Positions 46,601 to 58,137 of a stretch of DNA of 64,000 bases are shown in pieces (position 1 is the stretch's first letter; the number at the start of each line of letters is the position of its first letter). The translations under genes and the position numbers were made by a program. Origin of the DNA: Diphasiastrum complanatum. Taxonomy: Eukaryota; Streptophyta; Lycopodiopsida; Lycopodiales; Lycopodiaceae. The DNA lies in assembly GCA_029204225.1 (NCBI GenBank), contig CM055098.1, positions 1,799,106 to 1,863,105 on the forward strand, in the 5' to 3' direction. The notes below the pieces were generated by a model, which saw nothing but the letters and a program-made list of their open reading frames with translations, searched no databases and was not told where the DNA came from.

Positions 46601-48475
46601 TCTATAGTCCATGCCCTTAAGACTTGGAGGCATTATTTGTATGGTGCCAACTTTGAGGTCCTGACAGACCATGAGAGTCTCAGATACCTTTGCAATCAAC
46701 CTGAGCTTAGAGGTCGGAAAGCTCGTTGGGCAGAGTTGATGCAAGAGTTTGACATGTCTATCAGATATAGGCGCGGAAAATTCAATACAGTAGCAGATGC
46801 CCTTAGCAGAATGCCTATGATAAACGAGCTGAGTTTTACTCAGATTCGTAATGAGTTACTCGAGTCCTTGAGAGGGAAATGCCAGCATGATGCATTCTTC
46901 TCTATTATCTGGAACTCAGTCCAGAACAGACAGTTACAGACTCCAAAACCAGTTCCCGGGGCTGGTGCCAGTTCATCCAAGAATACGGCAGTTTCCGTTG
47001 AGGATGATGATGAGTCCGAGTATACGTCGTCAGATGACGTTGAGGATTCTGAGCCTGTATCACCCAAGCAAACCCCAGTGGTTGAGGGTCAGTTGACTCA
47101 AGGATTCAAATGGAAACAGTATTCCATTCAGGATGAGTACTTGCTCTATAGAGATAGAGTATGTGTCCCCAATTCAGAGGATTATAGGCAGCAGGTCCTA
47201 TATGAATGTCATGACAATCCTAGCGCGGGACACCCAGGCATACAGAAGACCTATGAGCTTCTTCGTAGGCAATTTTTCTGGCCCAGTATGAAAAAGGACG
47301 TCCACCAGTATGTAACCAGTTGCCAGAAATGTCAAATAAATAAAGCAGAGCGTTTAAAGGCAGGAGGGTTGTTGCATCCCTTAGAAATACCAGCTGGTAA
47401 ATGGGAGAGTATCTCCATGGATTTTATAGTAGGCCTGCCTAAAACCCAAAAGGGTAATGACGCTATATGGGTCACAGTTGACCGTCTGACCAAAATGGCT
47501 CATTTTATTCCGACCAAAACAACCGTTAGAGCTCCAGAGTTAGCGAGGTTGTTTGTAGACGGGCTATTTAAATTGTACGGTCTACCTTCCGGCATAGTCA
47601 GCGACCGGGACAGTAAGTTTACTGGAAATTTTTGGAAGGCAGTATTCCATCATCTCCATACTAAACTTAATATGAGTACCACCGACCATCCACAGACGGA
47701 CGGTCAAACAGAAAGGGTAAATCAAGTGCTGGAGGATATGCTTCGTGCATACGTCAGCAAGAGGCAGACTAATTGGGAGGAGTATCTCTCGATATTAGAG
47801 TTTGCTTACAACAGTACCAAACATTCAGCTACGGGATACAGCCCATTTATGCTGATGTACGGTTTTCAGCCACGCTCACCCACAGCTGTAGGGTTTAAAC
47901 AAGAAAAAGTTGAAGCAGCCAGAAACTTTTTAGAAGACCTAAACCAGATGATAGAACATGCTAAGCGTAGCATTAGACAATCCCAGGATCGAGCCAGGCA
48001 TTATGCAGATCCACACAGACGGGATGTGCAGTTCTCCACTGGTGAGAGAGTCTACTTGAGAGTCCCAGTTGACTCTAAAACCCTCAAATCAGGAGTGTGT
48101 GCTAAGTTGTCTCCAAGGTATTGTGGTCCCTTTACCATCAGTAGGAGACTAGGCGAGGTCACCTATGAACTAGAACTCCCACACAGCAGTAAGGTTTTTC
48201 CAGTTTTTCATGTAAGTCAGTTACGAAAAGCCTTAACCAGATCAGATAATCTGGTAGGGGACAGTGTTCTAGTTCTCCCATTGGATCCTCAACAACCTCC
48301 ACATGAACCAGAGGAAATTCTTGATAGTAGAGAGACGCAGACTCGTCATACTCTATACCGAGAATATCTGGTTAAGTGGAATGATCAGCCTGTTGAGAAT
48401 GCCACTTGGGAAAGAGGCAGCGTCCTTCGCAAGATTTTTCCAGACTTTGTCTTAGAGGACCAAGACGGTTCTTAA
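43697..48475 (+). CDS. gag-pol polyprotein of an intact chromovirus
   Basis: One 1592-residue frame with no stop or shift. Order: acidic coiled-coil N-terminus (about 1-110), gag capsid-like region (about 130-300), CCHC zinc knuckle from Cys345, aspartic protease with VDDGATHN (Asp434; DDG instead of the common DSG/DTG), RT with FLDD (Asp781-Asp782), RNase H (Asp929 in ETDASDF), integrase HHCC domain from about His1172, catalytic Asp1242, Asp1303 and Glu1339 (35 residues between the last two, the D,D35E spacing), and a C-terminal chromodomain with Trp1561 and Trp1571. The proteins package RNA, copy it into DNA and insert it; the chromodomain is thought to read histone marks. Gag and pol share one frame, so no frameshift signal is needed. 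Start chosen at the first Met after the leader, as in elements 2 and 3. Confidence 0.96.
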   Translation: MTTPQGPDQPQERGFDELETEALAYRKGKEPMEVEEQEQFAEELDELVTKEQFLQLVTEVDELKLALANFKSSVDDSFAELKNLILSSAKGSLPSTSQLSPSPLPSVSGETLRSHPSVFKDLKPPTFNGEEKDRNADILQTFLSKWKNIHALKQTPDHLQAIEASLSLGPMAYKWWLNLQETGQTPRSWKAFEEAFLREFLPENELDRAWEAWERTVMDKSLIQYISQYREAILKIKNMDDYQKIRGFVRGLKDEYKVEVQRNSPTTLEQALRYAQIYDDSVGRKRARQQPLSEQFPQKDFQFKKKFLKRKKEDKFKGEAPQKRPSLIQPLKPDDFEKAKQERLCFVCMGKGHTVRQCPKGPFTKKDKKQVHLVQTVCFPSNSAASEIKVYHEDHEHCCQLTSAMLARPFSFGPHDLVRMHGKVGNQSVRVMVDDGATHNFINHTLVKKLKLPEVPSQHRYIVSLAKGEDKKIWETMVSKLNLGIQGYQDQINFQIMHLDRTDIVLGRDWLYSLGPSLHRNYQENTLSFQYKGREIQLHGEHDVPNSPMVCSSELCQLIGDEDHQVFLCDFQFIPEVSISSSIQQKISKLETLLSKFKDVFPEDLPHGLPPSREVDHVINLVPGTAPVSKPPYRVSRTEDEEITRQLTDYLGKGQIQTSSSPWASPVLLVKKKEGSMRLCVDYRALNKVTIKNKYPMPRADELFDQLDGAKFFSKIDLRSGYHQVRIKSEDVSKTAFRTRHGHYEFKVMPFGLTNAPATFMTLMNSVLRPYLGKFVVVFLDDILVYSKTRKEHLKHLRKVFRLLRKHKLYAKQSKCEFFVEEVAYLGHIISSDGIKMDPNKVKAILSWLRPQNILELQIFLGLAGYYRRFVKEYAQIAVPMTNLLKGKGKEFIWESAQQESFDALKTALATAPVLKVVDPNQPFVVETDASDFAVGAVLTQGGRPVAFESKKLEPAQTRYSAYEKELFSIVHALKTWRHYLYGANFEVLTDHESLRYLCNQPELRGRKARWAELMQEFDMSIRYRRGKFNTVADALSRMPMINELSFTQIRNELLESLRGKCQHDAFFSIIWNSVQNRQLQTPKPVPGAGASSSKNTAVSVEDDDESEYTSSDDVEDSEPVSPKQTPVVEGQLTQGFKWKQYSIQDEYLLYRDRVCVPNSEDYRQQVLYECHDNPSAGHPGIQKTYELLRRQFFWPSMKKDVHQYVTSCQKCQINKAERLKAGGLLHPLEIPAGKWESISMDFIVGLPKTQKGNDAIWVTVDRLTKMAHFIPTKTTVRAPELARLFVDGLFKLYGLPSGIVSDRDSKFTGNFWKAVFHHLHTKLNMSTTDHPQTDGQTERVNQVLEDMLRAYVSKRQTNWEEYLSILEFAYNSTKHSATGYSPFMLMYGFQPRSPTAVGFKQEKVEAARNFLEDLNQMIEHAKRSIRQSQDRARHYADPHRRDVQFSTGERVYLRVPVDSKTLKSGVCAKLSPRYCGPFTISRRLGEVTYELELPHSSKVFPVFHVSQLRKALTRSDNLVGDSVLVLPLDPQQPPHEPEEILDSRETQTRHTLYREYLVKWNDQPVENATWERGSVLRKIFPDFVLEDQDGS

Positions 48476-48844
48476 GGGGGAGGGAGTGTTACGAGCTCGT
48501 AACCAGTGCCGAACCCTAGAGAACACAGATAGGTCAGATACCACAGTCAGGGTCGTGTCCAGCGTACATGACCAACAGGGCAAGACAGTGTGAGTAGTGT
48601 GCCCCAGCACGGTCCATAGCCATGGCGGGCCTAACACAGCCTAGGGACCCTGTCAGCAGGATAGGGCCCCCAGTTGGGTCCCGACGTGCAGTCGGCCACG
48701 TCAGTGCCACGTGGCCGACACTTGGCAGTAGCATGCTACCAGTCCTCACACTGGGCTAGGAGGGGCTTACTCTATATCAGGGAGTAGGCAAGGTTGGGTG
48801 GATCAGTTAGTGTTTGCCCTACTGTGGTGTTAGGATCTATTACA
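48474..48844 (+). repeat. Polypurine tract and 3' LTR of the intact element
   Basis: AAGGGGGAGGGAG at 48474-48486 overlaps the gag-pol stop codon and primes plus-strand DNA. The 358 bp LTR follows at 48487-48844 and is followed by the CCTTC duplication. Confidence 0.95.
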
Positions 48845-49148
48845 CCTTCCGACTTGTCACTTGCGCCTATTATTTTATCCGTTTCCAGCCATCTTTCACA
48901 GTTTATCAAAAGGCTCTCCAGCGCCCATCGTCAACCACATTTCACGGAATTCCGACTCCGTTTGATATTCCAATTTGACATTTCCCTCTTGGCTGTCCAG
49001 CGCATTTTTACAGCCTTCATTTTCACTTTTTCCATTTGCTTATTGCTGCCCTTTCTTAGTTGTGATAATATTGGTTTTAATAGACTAATTTGGGGTGACG
49101 ACAAGAGTCCGCTCCCTCAAGTTTTCGTCTATTCCTTGCACTATCATT

Positions 49149-50464
49149 ATGGCACATTCACCTACCCCGACTGAAACTGTTCAGGAAAACTTAACCGATC
49201 AGTTTCGGCGCATGGATGAAACCTTTTCTGGCCTCGTTCTTCGCTTCGATACAGTTATGACCAGCTTTCCTACTATGCAGTCACATATTGATTCTTTACA
49301 GCCTCATGGTCCTGGAAAAGCTCCTGTCTTTCCTTCATTTGGATTTCCATCTTCTTCTGCTAGTCAGCCTTGTGGTGGACCGTTCATTCCACCTAACCCG
49401 CCTCCTGGTTTCTTTCCACGTCCCCCAGTTCTTGAGACACACTTTGCTCGAGACTTTCGTGATAGGGTACAGCTTGCTACCTATTCTGGTTCCTCTGACA
49501 GGAACTTATTAGAGAATTGGTTTGTTAAGCTTGACACATATTTTCAGATCTACCCTAAGACTGATCCTTAGAAGATCCAGTTGGCTGCTTTACACTTAGA
49601 TGGACGCGCCGCCATGTGGTGGCAAGTTTATCGAGCTGATCCTGATCGGGAAGGGCTCCATATATGGCATACCTTTCGCCGTGACCTCCGTCATGCTATG
49701 ATTGATCCTCAGTGGCTCGACTGCCAACGTGATACATTCCGTAGTCTTTTCAGACCAGTGACCATGCTTTTTATACAGATCAGTTTATGGAGCTTTCTTA
49801 TCTTTTCACAGATCTACCGCCCACTGAGCTTATTTCTCGTTACATTGCTGGGCTTTGTGGTGCCTTATGTTACGATGTTTCTTCCTTCCGTCCTCCCACA
49901 CTTGTTGAGGCGATGTCTCTTGCCAGTACTTTATAGCACAAGTACTCTGACACCCTTCTTTCCCACTTCTCCCGACCCCGTCCTTCTGCTTCATTTTTTC
50001 CCGCTATGTCCACCCCTACACCTACCCCTTCAGTTCCAGATCCTTGCATTGTGGACCCTCGACCTGCTTTTGTCCGACGTTACACGTCTGCAGAGTTCTC
50101 TAGCCTTCAGGATCCTATATCACACAGTTTGAGCGAGTTGCCTGATTTACTTGAGATAGTTATTGATCTACCTGAGCTCGCCATTGTATCCCATAGTGAG
50201 TCAGAGTCACATATACAGGTTCCTACTGATGCTGATTCACATATACAGGTTGCGGCTGATATGGTCCTTGATACTGACATAGCATGCTATGATCCTATTG
50301 ATGTTCCATGCTTTGATATTGTTGTTGAGTACTTTGATGCTACTCGTGTTCCTAAGCGCCATGTTATGGATGTTGTCGCCTATGCTCCTTATTTTTTCTC
50401 GAGAATCCGACGGAGTAAGCAACAAAACGGTGGAATTGTGGAATTTTCTTCCCGTTGGAAATAA
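49149..50464 (+). pseudogene. gag of element 6
   Basis: Met 49149 starts MAHSPTPTETVQENL, with a Pro-rich region (about residues 50-95) and then a retrotransposon gag domain (ENWFVKLDTYFQIYP, LHLDGRAAMWWQVY, TFRRDLRHAMIDPQW, then in the next frame MELSYLFTDLPPTELISRY and RPPTLVEAMSLAS). A TAG at 49569-49571, a one-base frame change near 49745 and another stop near 49936 break it. The C-terminal frame to 50464 is acidic with two copies of a SHIQV word. No zinc knuckle or protease follows. Confidence 0.78.
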
Positions 50465-51316
50465 TTTTCGAATTGCAATCGATTGTGTGGTAAGTGCACT
50501 ACCAGGCTCACAATTGGTTGGTCTTTGTGCTTTTCGAATCTGTTTCTTGGAAGGAATTCTGTGTCAATTTTTTATTGCCGATTACTCTGTGATTAGCATC
50601 TTTGTGAAAGCAACGGTTACTTTATTGGTTGCTGGATTTTTTTCCTACGGTTTCTTGTTCTTCTTATGGATGGTTACTGTATTTTGAATGCTGTCTATTG
50701 CTTGTTTGGAAGCCGGTTTGGTTTTAATCGGTGGGAATAGGCTGTGATAGAAGCAAAAATACTCTAATCTGTTGGCTGTGGAGTGTTGGTGATGTTTGAC
50801 AGGTTTGCATGGCTGCTCTCTATGAAAGTACAGGTTTATGCTTCATTTTTCAGTAACCTAACGGTTTGTTTGCAGAGTGGGAGCCTGTACAGCCATTCTG
50901 GAGGATGGTTGGGTTCAGATTTGATGACTATTTGCTACAGTGGTTGTCATAACCTGCAAAACTAGGTTTTCTGGAAAATTTTGGCAGCATAACGGCTGTT
51001 TTTCAGGCACAGTGATAGCAAAAACCCTATAAATCTTGTCTCAAATCATTGCTTATGCTGGAAACTAATAAAGGAAAGCTATAGCAACTGTAAATCGCTG
51101 ATAGAACAGTAGTAATCTGCAAAACACAGCAGATGGTTATGTTCTGTGCTTCCTACAAAGTAAAGGTTGAAAACTGTGAAAAAACTCTGTAATCATGTTG
51201 GAAATCTGTGGCCAGCTGTCCTCCAAAACGCCCATTAACCTGCAATGGAAAGTCGGGTGGGCGCTGAAGCATCCCTCACCCAGCGCTCTGTCCCTCTCTG
51301 TCCCTCTTGCGAGGGT

Positions 51317-51372
<56 letters not shown>

Positions 51373-51960
51373 GGGTTGGCGGTCTCTGGAAATGGGCGCG
51401 GGTGGGCCGTGAGGCAAAGGCCCGATTGGCCCGATGGGGAGTGCCCGAGTTGTTTACAAGTGGAGAAGAGAGGGGGGGGGGGGGGACTTAGCTGGACCTA
51501 AACTCAAGTTTCTTTTGGGAAACTTGGTGTTTGCATGTTGGGGTAGGTAAGGATGTAAAGGTGGAAGTAAGCTTGTAAGTTTTTCTTGAGTTTTTTGAAA
51601 CTTGAGAATTTCTTGCTCGAAACAGGTTTTTCAGTTTTTTTGAACTGATAATTATTTTTTGCAGTATCATCTGAGTTAACGAGTTGATAACAGATTTACG
51701 TCGCATTAATGGTTAATTTCGGTTTTTTATTGCTTTCAACCCATTTGCCGATTCGTTGGTATAATTTGTAAATGAAAGCACGTATTGTCTAAAAAATCGA
51801 TTTTTTTTAAGACATTGCTTGGTTCAGTAACTATTATACCCGTAATGAATGCATAAACTGAACGAATTTGTTTTAAATTTTCAGTTGGCAAGCAAATGGA
51901 TACTGATGGAATTTTGGAGGGGGGTGCTACCAAATTTCACCCGGCATCACCAGGAAGTGA
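50465..51960. other. Unassigned stretch with (CT)n and G-run
   Basis: No gene recognised. (CT)n of about 52 bp at 51318-51370 and a run of about 15 G at 51471-51485. Short frames over the (CT)n are repeat translation. Confidence 0.45.
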
Positions 51961-52275
51961 TGGGGGGAATACGGAGATTCAACCGGCAGTGATGACACCC
52001 TAGACTCAGAAAAACTGTTGCAAATCTTAGGCAAGGCAGTTTTAGAACTTCATCAGAGCAATAAACAATGGGATAAACAAATGCAGAATCTATTTAATGA
52101 ACTGCAAGCAATCAACTCTAACAACTTGGGCTACCAACCGGAAATATTTTCCGGCGATAAAAAGTTTAAACGCCCGGAAGTTGTTGAAGACTGGATAAAC
52201 CGTTGGACAAGCTATTTTAGCTTGCACACCGTCCCAGAGGATAAACGAATAAGTACCTCTTATTCCAAGCTGTGA
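51961..52275 (+). pseudogene. Small gag-like retroelement fragment
   Basis: Open for 104 codons: LLQILGKAVLELHQSNKQW, then IFSGDKKFKRPEVVEDWINR and YFSLHTVPEDKRI. The F.GD...VEDWI.R...YF pattern resembles the start of Ty3-type gag domains. It lies alone, without neighbours of the same element, 0.66 kb upstream of the first visible RUS3-like exon. An upstream Met frame (51896) is out of phase across a G run. Confidence 0.45.
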
Positions 52276-52938
52276 AATATCAAACGTATGAGATGCTGAA
52301 AAACTTACTACTATCTAGCATTATATGCAAAAATTCTACTATTTTTTTAATAGGCCAGTAATTTCCCATTTTTATTTTCAGGGGCTCTCCAGAATTGGAA
52401 TGTCTTAATTTGTTGGAGTCAGAGTTAATTGATTCTGGATTGGAAATATCAATCGAAATAGAAAATGATTCCTATGTCTTTAGGTCAACTAGTGCTGTTT
52501 TCTGTGCCTAATTGTCCGAAGTAGGCATAGTTGAATGGCATAGTTGTCTCCAAACATGAAACTTCTGTTACTCTTTCATTTAGACACTATGATTTTTGTA
52601 CTCGTTTTTCATTATTCAGTTATTTGATGTTCATATTCGTGTTAGCAAAGAATCATGGAATGGTTCCTTAGCAAAAATTTTAATCTTCATAATTACAAAT
52701 TTTTGCATAAAACTAGAGGTGAGAAGATATGTAAAATTTCAACTCTTACATTTTTTATATGAGCTTATATTGTTTGTTAGAGTAACACTTTCTTACACCA
52801 TACCTGAGCTAACAGAAAGAAAATAAAGAATTTTGCTTTTCTATTTTGTCTTGTGAATTGCTCTGTAATTTGACAGCCATGAGCATTTATTTCTGTTCTA
52901 CCTAAAATTTGGGATGGGTTTTCTGTTGCTCATGGCAG
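52276..52938. other. No recognised feature (probably intron of the RUS3-like gene)
   Basis: AT-rich; no transposon protein and no exon of the RUS family seen. It ends in a fair splice acceptor (TTGCTCATGGCAG). Confidence 0.5.
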
Positions 52939-55900
52939 CTGGTGTAGCCAGTGGTGCCACAAGGGCTGCTTTGACTCAACACTTTGCCTGTCAAAAAAAT
53001 GCTGCTGATATATCTGCCAAGGTAATCCAATACAAATTTATTCGTAATGGTTGCCTTGCATATAACAACTGTTCTAGTCTGTTCTAGCTTTGATGCAGAC
53101 ATGCAGTGCCTCCAATTTTGCTGACGTAAGTTGAAAGTTCTGTACATCATTTTTCACCAATTTATCATTTCAGGTGATTCTGGGCAGTGAATTGCAATTC
53201 TAAGAATCGCGATTCTCGCATTGCTATACCCCCGGAATCGCAATTTGCTGCAACTAAGATGTGAACATTGTTGTGGAATTATATCTGTCTATCTACACAC
53301 ACACACACCCACACACACCCACATACATATGTACGCCTATGGCAGACAACCTTGATACTGCTAGAAATGAAAACATGTAGTCATGCTATGCATGAAAGCA
53401 CAAATGTTTGAGAATTTGTGACGAGTGAAAATAGCTGGGTGGTGTTTCTTTTTTCGGGATGCCACACTGACGTGACTCAAAAAACTGCAGGAAGGTAGTC
53501 AAGAAACTGCAGCAACACTTGTAGGCATGCTTTTTGGGATGCTCCTTGCTCGCTTAACAGCTGGTCACACGGGTGCCATATGGAGTGCTTTCCTTTTCTT
53601 GACAGCTTTTCATATGTATGGTGAGTACCACTCATGGTACATGCAGAATGAGCTACAAAATTTAGGCATACTGATAAAAGCAATTTTTTAACCATGCCTT
53701 CACTAGAGAAGTATGAAAGGGACTCAGACCATAATGTGCTTGATGCCAAATACGTACACAAGTTGAATATACACCCGAATGTGCTAGCTGTAGTAAAACA
53801 TAATGATGTGAAATTATGCAGGAAATGGAATGAAAAAAAGTACGAGCAAGATGAAGTCTCCGAAACTAGCGAAAACTGCAAAAATATAGACCGAACTTCT
53901 ACACGTTAGTGTAGGAGCTGTAAAGTGGAGTAGAAAGTGACTCATCAAAGAACAATGATACAAATCTAGAAAATGACACTAGTACAAAAATGATGAAACT
54001 ACAAAAATTGCTGGAAAGTTGAAATCAAAAGATCAGGAAGTCAACTTGTAGACATTGGAATCATGAACTGTAGTAATCAAATAGAAGTGCCCTATCGTAG
54101 GAAGCACAATGATCTACAACTTTCCCAAGGCACCAACAAGTATGGAATTCGGAAGTGACAGTTTTCAAAAACTAGCACATGTGGAAATTTTGGGGCACCT
54201 AGTAAAGAGGAATCTAAACATCAAGCTAGATTGAAAACCTTACCATTCTAGAGCAAACTAAAAGTTTAAACTGAAAATTAGGTGCTTCTCCCAAAACTCA
54301 GATAACTGAAAAATGAAGCTGGTACTTACTTTTTCTTTGCTAGAATGGATTCTTTGATATCAAGGTACAAGCTATACGTTACAATCAATTCAATAATATT
54401 GGAGATACATGCAAGCCTGCTCCATACCAAAAGGTATAGAGCAAATTTTTCCTTACGTACAAAACATATCTCGTTCCGTGCATATGAAACGTAAAAAGAG
54501 GAGTAAAAGGAATGTGGTGTTTTTTAGGGCTCGTTTTTGTTTTGTAAGGCATCCATTTTTTCTAAACAGCTCGTTTTGCAAACCTTGGTTTGCAATCCCT
54601 AAACACATGGTTTGGCAAATTGATCGTTTTAATAATCCCTGTTTTTTAAAAATGGGTGCTTCTGAAAGTTCTAGCCTAGCACGTTCTAAGGTTTATGTTT
54701 TCTCAAGCAGATTTTCAGCTTCTTGGGTCTCAATTTTAGCTAAATCAAATTTAAACAGTCCAATCGATTCCTAAACAGCTTGTTAATAGCCAAATTGATC
54801 CCTGTACAAGCTGTTTCTAGCTCATATTAGGGCTCAAAACAGGCTGGTTAGGAATGTATCTAATGAATTTTGGGAAAGATAAAAATACTTATGGAATATG
54901 CATAGAATGTCATTCCGTATGTGCCCCTTCCATATGCTACAGAAGTTGGAACTATCACGTGAATATTAGTATACAAATACTGATAGGAAATCTACCTTAG
55001 CAGTAGTCTGACCAAGAGTAAGACTGCACTCTCAATCATTGATCTAACCAACTAGGGCATGTCCTTCCTATATATAGCTGCTAAAGGGCCCATGAGTTAG
55101 GGCTAGTGGCCCAAATACCAAGATATAGTCATAATTTCCAAGTACTAGGCTTGAGGCCCCAAAGCATATGGTCTAATGACGAATACTAGCATATGCGCAA
55201 AGTATTGTAAAGGCCTGGACAGATATTTGGGAGAATGTTGGGTTCATAGACAATCATTCTAGCCCTTGAAAGTTCTTGAAGTCTTTAGTCATCTAGGTAC
55301 TTGGATGCATGAGTTGCTGCAACTTTTCAAATAGTACTTCAATCCCTCAAGTTATCGGCTCTAGGAAGTTGGGTGACCTACAGGGAAGGTTCCAAGCATC
55401 TAGGTTAAATAGATTCAATTTAGGATCTCTGAAGACTAACAATAGAGCTGGGAACCTTATTTGATGACAGAATGATTCAAAATGTTAGAATAGTGAGAGT
55501 AGCCTCAGTGGCATTGTTTGCTTATTTTAGAGCTACTGTTTAGCTATTTCAAGAATATCACCAATGATTGATTTCATTTTTAAGACTAGAATGTTTACAT
55601 GCATACATAACTGTTAATACTTGTGCTGAACTGAAGTATCCTTAAAAGAAGCTACAATTATGAAACTTTTGAGAGGGTCAAAATCGCCTTCCCCAGGCTG
55701 GACACATAATATCTCCATTATGATTTGAGCAGTGTAAAATGTCCTCTTTTGCTTGCATTGGGCTGGAGGAAGCTAATGTAGAGAGTGCTAAGGTTCTGAC
55801 ATCATTTTGGGCTGCACTCCTGTGCCAATGGTGTGGCAATTATCTTTCTGTAGGACTGACTTTTGAGTGCTGTTGATTGCCATTGACCTCGCAAGTCTCT

Positions 55901-58137
55901 AGAGCCTAAGTTCCTCGCCTCTTCCCCAGTTTGAGACATGCCCTAGTATCCCAATATCCACTATTTTCACATTTACAAGAGACTATTTTGAGCTGATGAG
56001 AAAAGACCAAACCTCACAACAACACATGTTAAACCGTTACTTGAGCAAAGTAGAGATCCATCTAATCATTCACTCCACCTTCATATGATGACCTCAAGTT
56101 CCACAGACATAGAGACAGAAAGTGATAGATACCTTCCACATTTTGGACTTCAACTTGAGGCGCTCATGTCTTCTGTCACAACATATTTCCACCTGAATCA
56201 GCTTAATAATGGATCTAGCTTGGAAATCTTATCCGAGACTTGGACCTAGTACCAGCTTGAAATTTGTGAGAGATGTGCATATGAGAACACTATTTGCATT
56301 GTTTCCAGTTGGTTTAAATCATGGTTCAAATTATCCAGAAAGAAATTGTTTGAAAGGTCAAATTGATCTATTGCAAACTCTTAAGTGAAGAACAAGATAT
56401 CAGAAGAAAAAGATGGTAAATTTCTTTTTAATTTTTTTTTTTGGAAAAATGTTTTTTAAATCTGAGCTGATTTGCAAAAGCTATTGAACTCTGATGCTTT
56501 GAATCTATGAGCTCATTTGTAAAGGAATGACACTTTTTTAGTGGTTTATTCTATTTCTTGTGATTGATTTTTATTGAATGGTTGAATCCTTGTCTTATTT
56601 TCTCATTAATAATACCGGGAACAATAAGAATCACATTCATTAAATTTAAAAAACAAGAATGAAATCCTTTTTGTTTGATTTACAGGATGTTAGCTAAGAG
56701 AAAAAATAATGCTGTGGACTCTCCAATATTATGTGGCTTTCAGTACTCTTTAATTTTGTGTTTTGTTGATTGTCTAGCAAACTACAGAGCTGTACGGTCG
56801 CTGTGTTTGAACAGCTTGAATGCAGAAAGGCTCTTGATTGTCTTGAATGCTCATCTGAAAACCCACAAAGGTAAGCTGGACATTTCCAACTTTTTTGCAC
56901 AATTCAAAAGCTACTTCAAAGAATTTCGACAAGGACTTCAGCCATGTCATAAGATCTCCTTGGTGTAGATAATGCTTTATAAACTCAAAAAAATGCACTT
57001 GCTGTTTTAGGTCGATTTTTCTTGAAACCCATCAAACCTAGAAGCTTGATCTGGAAACCTCTTTGTCTGTGCAAAGGGATGCTGTTGTGATTTATAATTG
57101 CTCCTTGCTTCGTTGAACTTTTCAAGAATCACCTCAAGGTTACCCATTCTGCATGGAATTAGCTTAAGGTGAGCTCAACGGTGGTTATTTTTGTGACCTT
57201 GGCAGTGGTTGACCCAATGAAAGTTGCAACTAAAGAGCAACTTCTGCCTCACATTTTAGCGCCCTTATCCATGAGGCGGGGGACAAAAAACACTGAAAAA
57301 GCTATAGTTTTTGGTGCAAGGATATCCTCATTGCAGCTGGAAAATGGGTACATCAACTTGACCCTTGACTCTGTTTGCTGATGTTTCTTTGAATGCTCAC
57401 ATTACTTATGTTGCTTCTGACTACCCATCTGATTAGAACCTTTTATTGTTGGGCTGTCCAGTTTGGAGAATTTGCTGCCCATAGTGCTCAAGAAGTATCA
57501 GAGAGGTCATTTTTTTCCCTGAAAAGCCAGGCTCCTTCCTGCAAGATATCAATTTCTGACTTTTGTTTGTGGTATATATAGATCTGGATATGTAGTTGTA
57601 AGCCAATTTGTACTTCATTATGTATGTGCTGATCAGATGTCGTTATGTTTGGATTGTAGAGCTCTATCTTTTGATTTTTCAGAGGAAAACTATCCAAGTG
57701 CTATTGCATAAAAACTCGACACCCGATGATCATCTTCGTGCTTACACACATGCAGTCCTATTAGGCAATAGTGAATTTAGATCAGGAAGCAAGTTTAACT
57801 CTCCTTCTGTTGAGGATCTTGAGAATGAATGCCTATCCTGGATGGCTGAGCACTATTCATCCTTTATCTCTCAAGTAAGAAAATCTTAATTTTTTCTGTG
57901 CCTTGCTACTTATTTTCCTAAAAGTGTCACAGATTTTTGTGGTGCTTGTTTATCACAAAAATAGCTTCCATTTTGATTCTAATTTCTAAGTGAGCAAGTT
58001 TAGTAAAATTGGTATTCCTTTGTATGTTGCAGCTCAAGTTATCTGGTTGGGCAACGGACCGCATTTGTGTCCCGTCTACCACTTGGCGAGCAACATGGGT
58101 CGATGAATCATCACCTCTTGAAATGAAACTCAACTAG
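52939..58137 (+). CDS. RUS3-like: RUS3-like protein (DUF647, ROOT UV-B SENSITIVE family), 3' seven exons
   Basis: Exons 52939-53021, 53491-53620, 56778-56870, 57206-57347, 57462-57505, 57660-57874 and 58033-58137. All introns are GT-AG and all phases agree, giving 269 residues ending at TAG 58135-58137 with no lesion. Diagnostic words in order: GVASGATRAALTQHF, ADISAK/EGSQET across intron 1, AFHMY/ANYRAVRSL across intron 2, VFGARISSL, YLLIFQRKTIQVLLHKNST, GWATDR and TWRATW. Exon 2 codes a hydrophobic segment (TLVGMLFGMLLARLTAG) and is likely membrane-associated. The family is conserved from plants to animals. RUS1/RUS2 act in seedling UV-B and vitamin B6-linked responses; the role of RUS3 is less clear. 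The N-terminal part (about 170 residues in relatives) is not visible: the exons may lie farther upstream beyond the TE cluster, or be lost. Intron 2 is 3157 bp. The stop codon lies in the first unit of the 457 bp array. Confidence 0.9.
53621..56777 (+). other. 3.2 kb intron 2 of the RUS3-like gene
   Basis: No exon or transposon protein recognised. The stretch 54520-54860 contains two direct AGGGCTC(G/A) words and repeated AACAGC(T)TGTT-like words that may be a small old MITE, without clear ends. Otherwise featureless AT-rich DNA. Confidence 0.6.

Larger units (their letters stand above)
42545..48844 (+). mobile_element. Intact full-length family A Ty3 chromovirus, 6.3 kb
   Basis: TGTTA...TAACA/TTACA-type LTR ends, two 358 bp LTRs identical by eye over their full length, one open gag-pol frame, polypurine tract, and a perfect CCTTC duplication at 42540-42544 and 48845-48849. 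Identical LTRs mean little time has passed since integration, because the two LTRs are copied from one template. The only visible structural lesion is in the primer site region (42904-42998). It is inserted in the leader of element 6. Confidence 0.96.
42086..50464 (+). mobile_element. Element 6: third LTR family, gag only, interrupted by the intact family A element
   Basis: LTR-like part 42086-42493, primer site, leader 42507-42544 continued at 48850, gag 49149 to about 50464. Protease, RT, integrase and the 3' LTR are not found before the DNA turns into unassigned sequence. The intact family A element sits in its leader between two CCTTC copies. Confidence 0.75.

Noticed and set aside
53694-53909. 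71-codon frame in RUS3-like intron 2 (MPSLEKYERDSD...)
   Set aside because: It would interrupt the well-supported exon 2 to exon 3 join and has no family similarity.
57501-57560. Apparent frameshift in a T run of the RUS3-like gene (LKKYQRGHFFP then stop)
   Set aside because: Ending the exon at 57505 (GT donor) and starting the next at 57660 (TTGTAG acceptor) gives a perfect in-frame join reading KKYQRELYLLIFQRK, which fits the family. No frameshift is needed.
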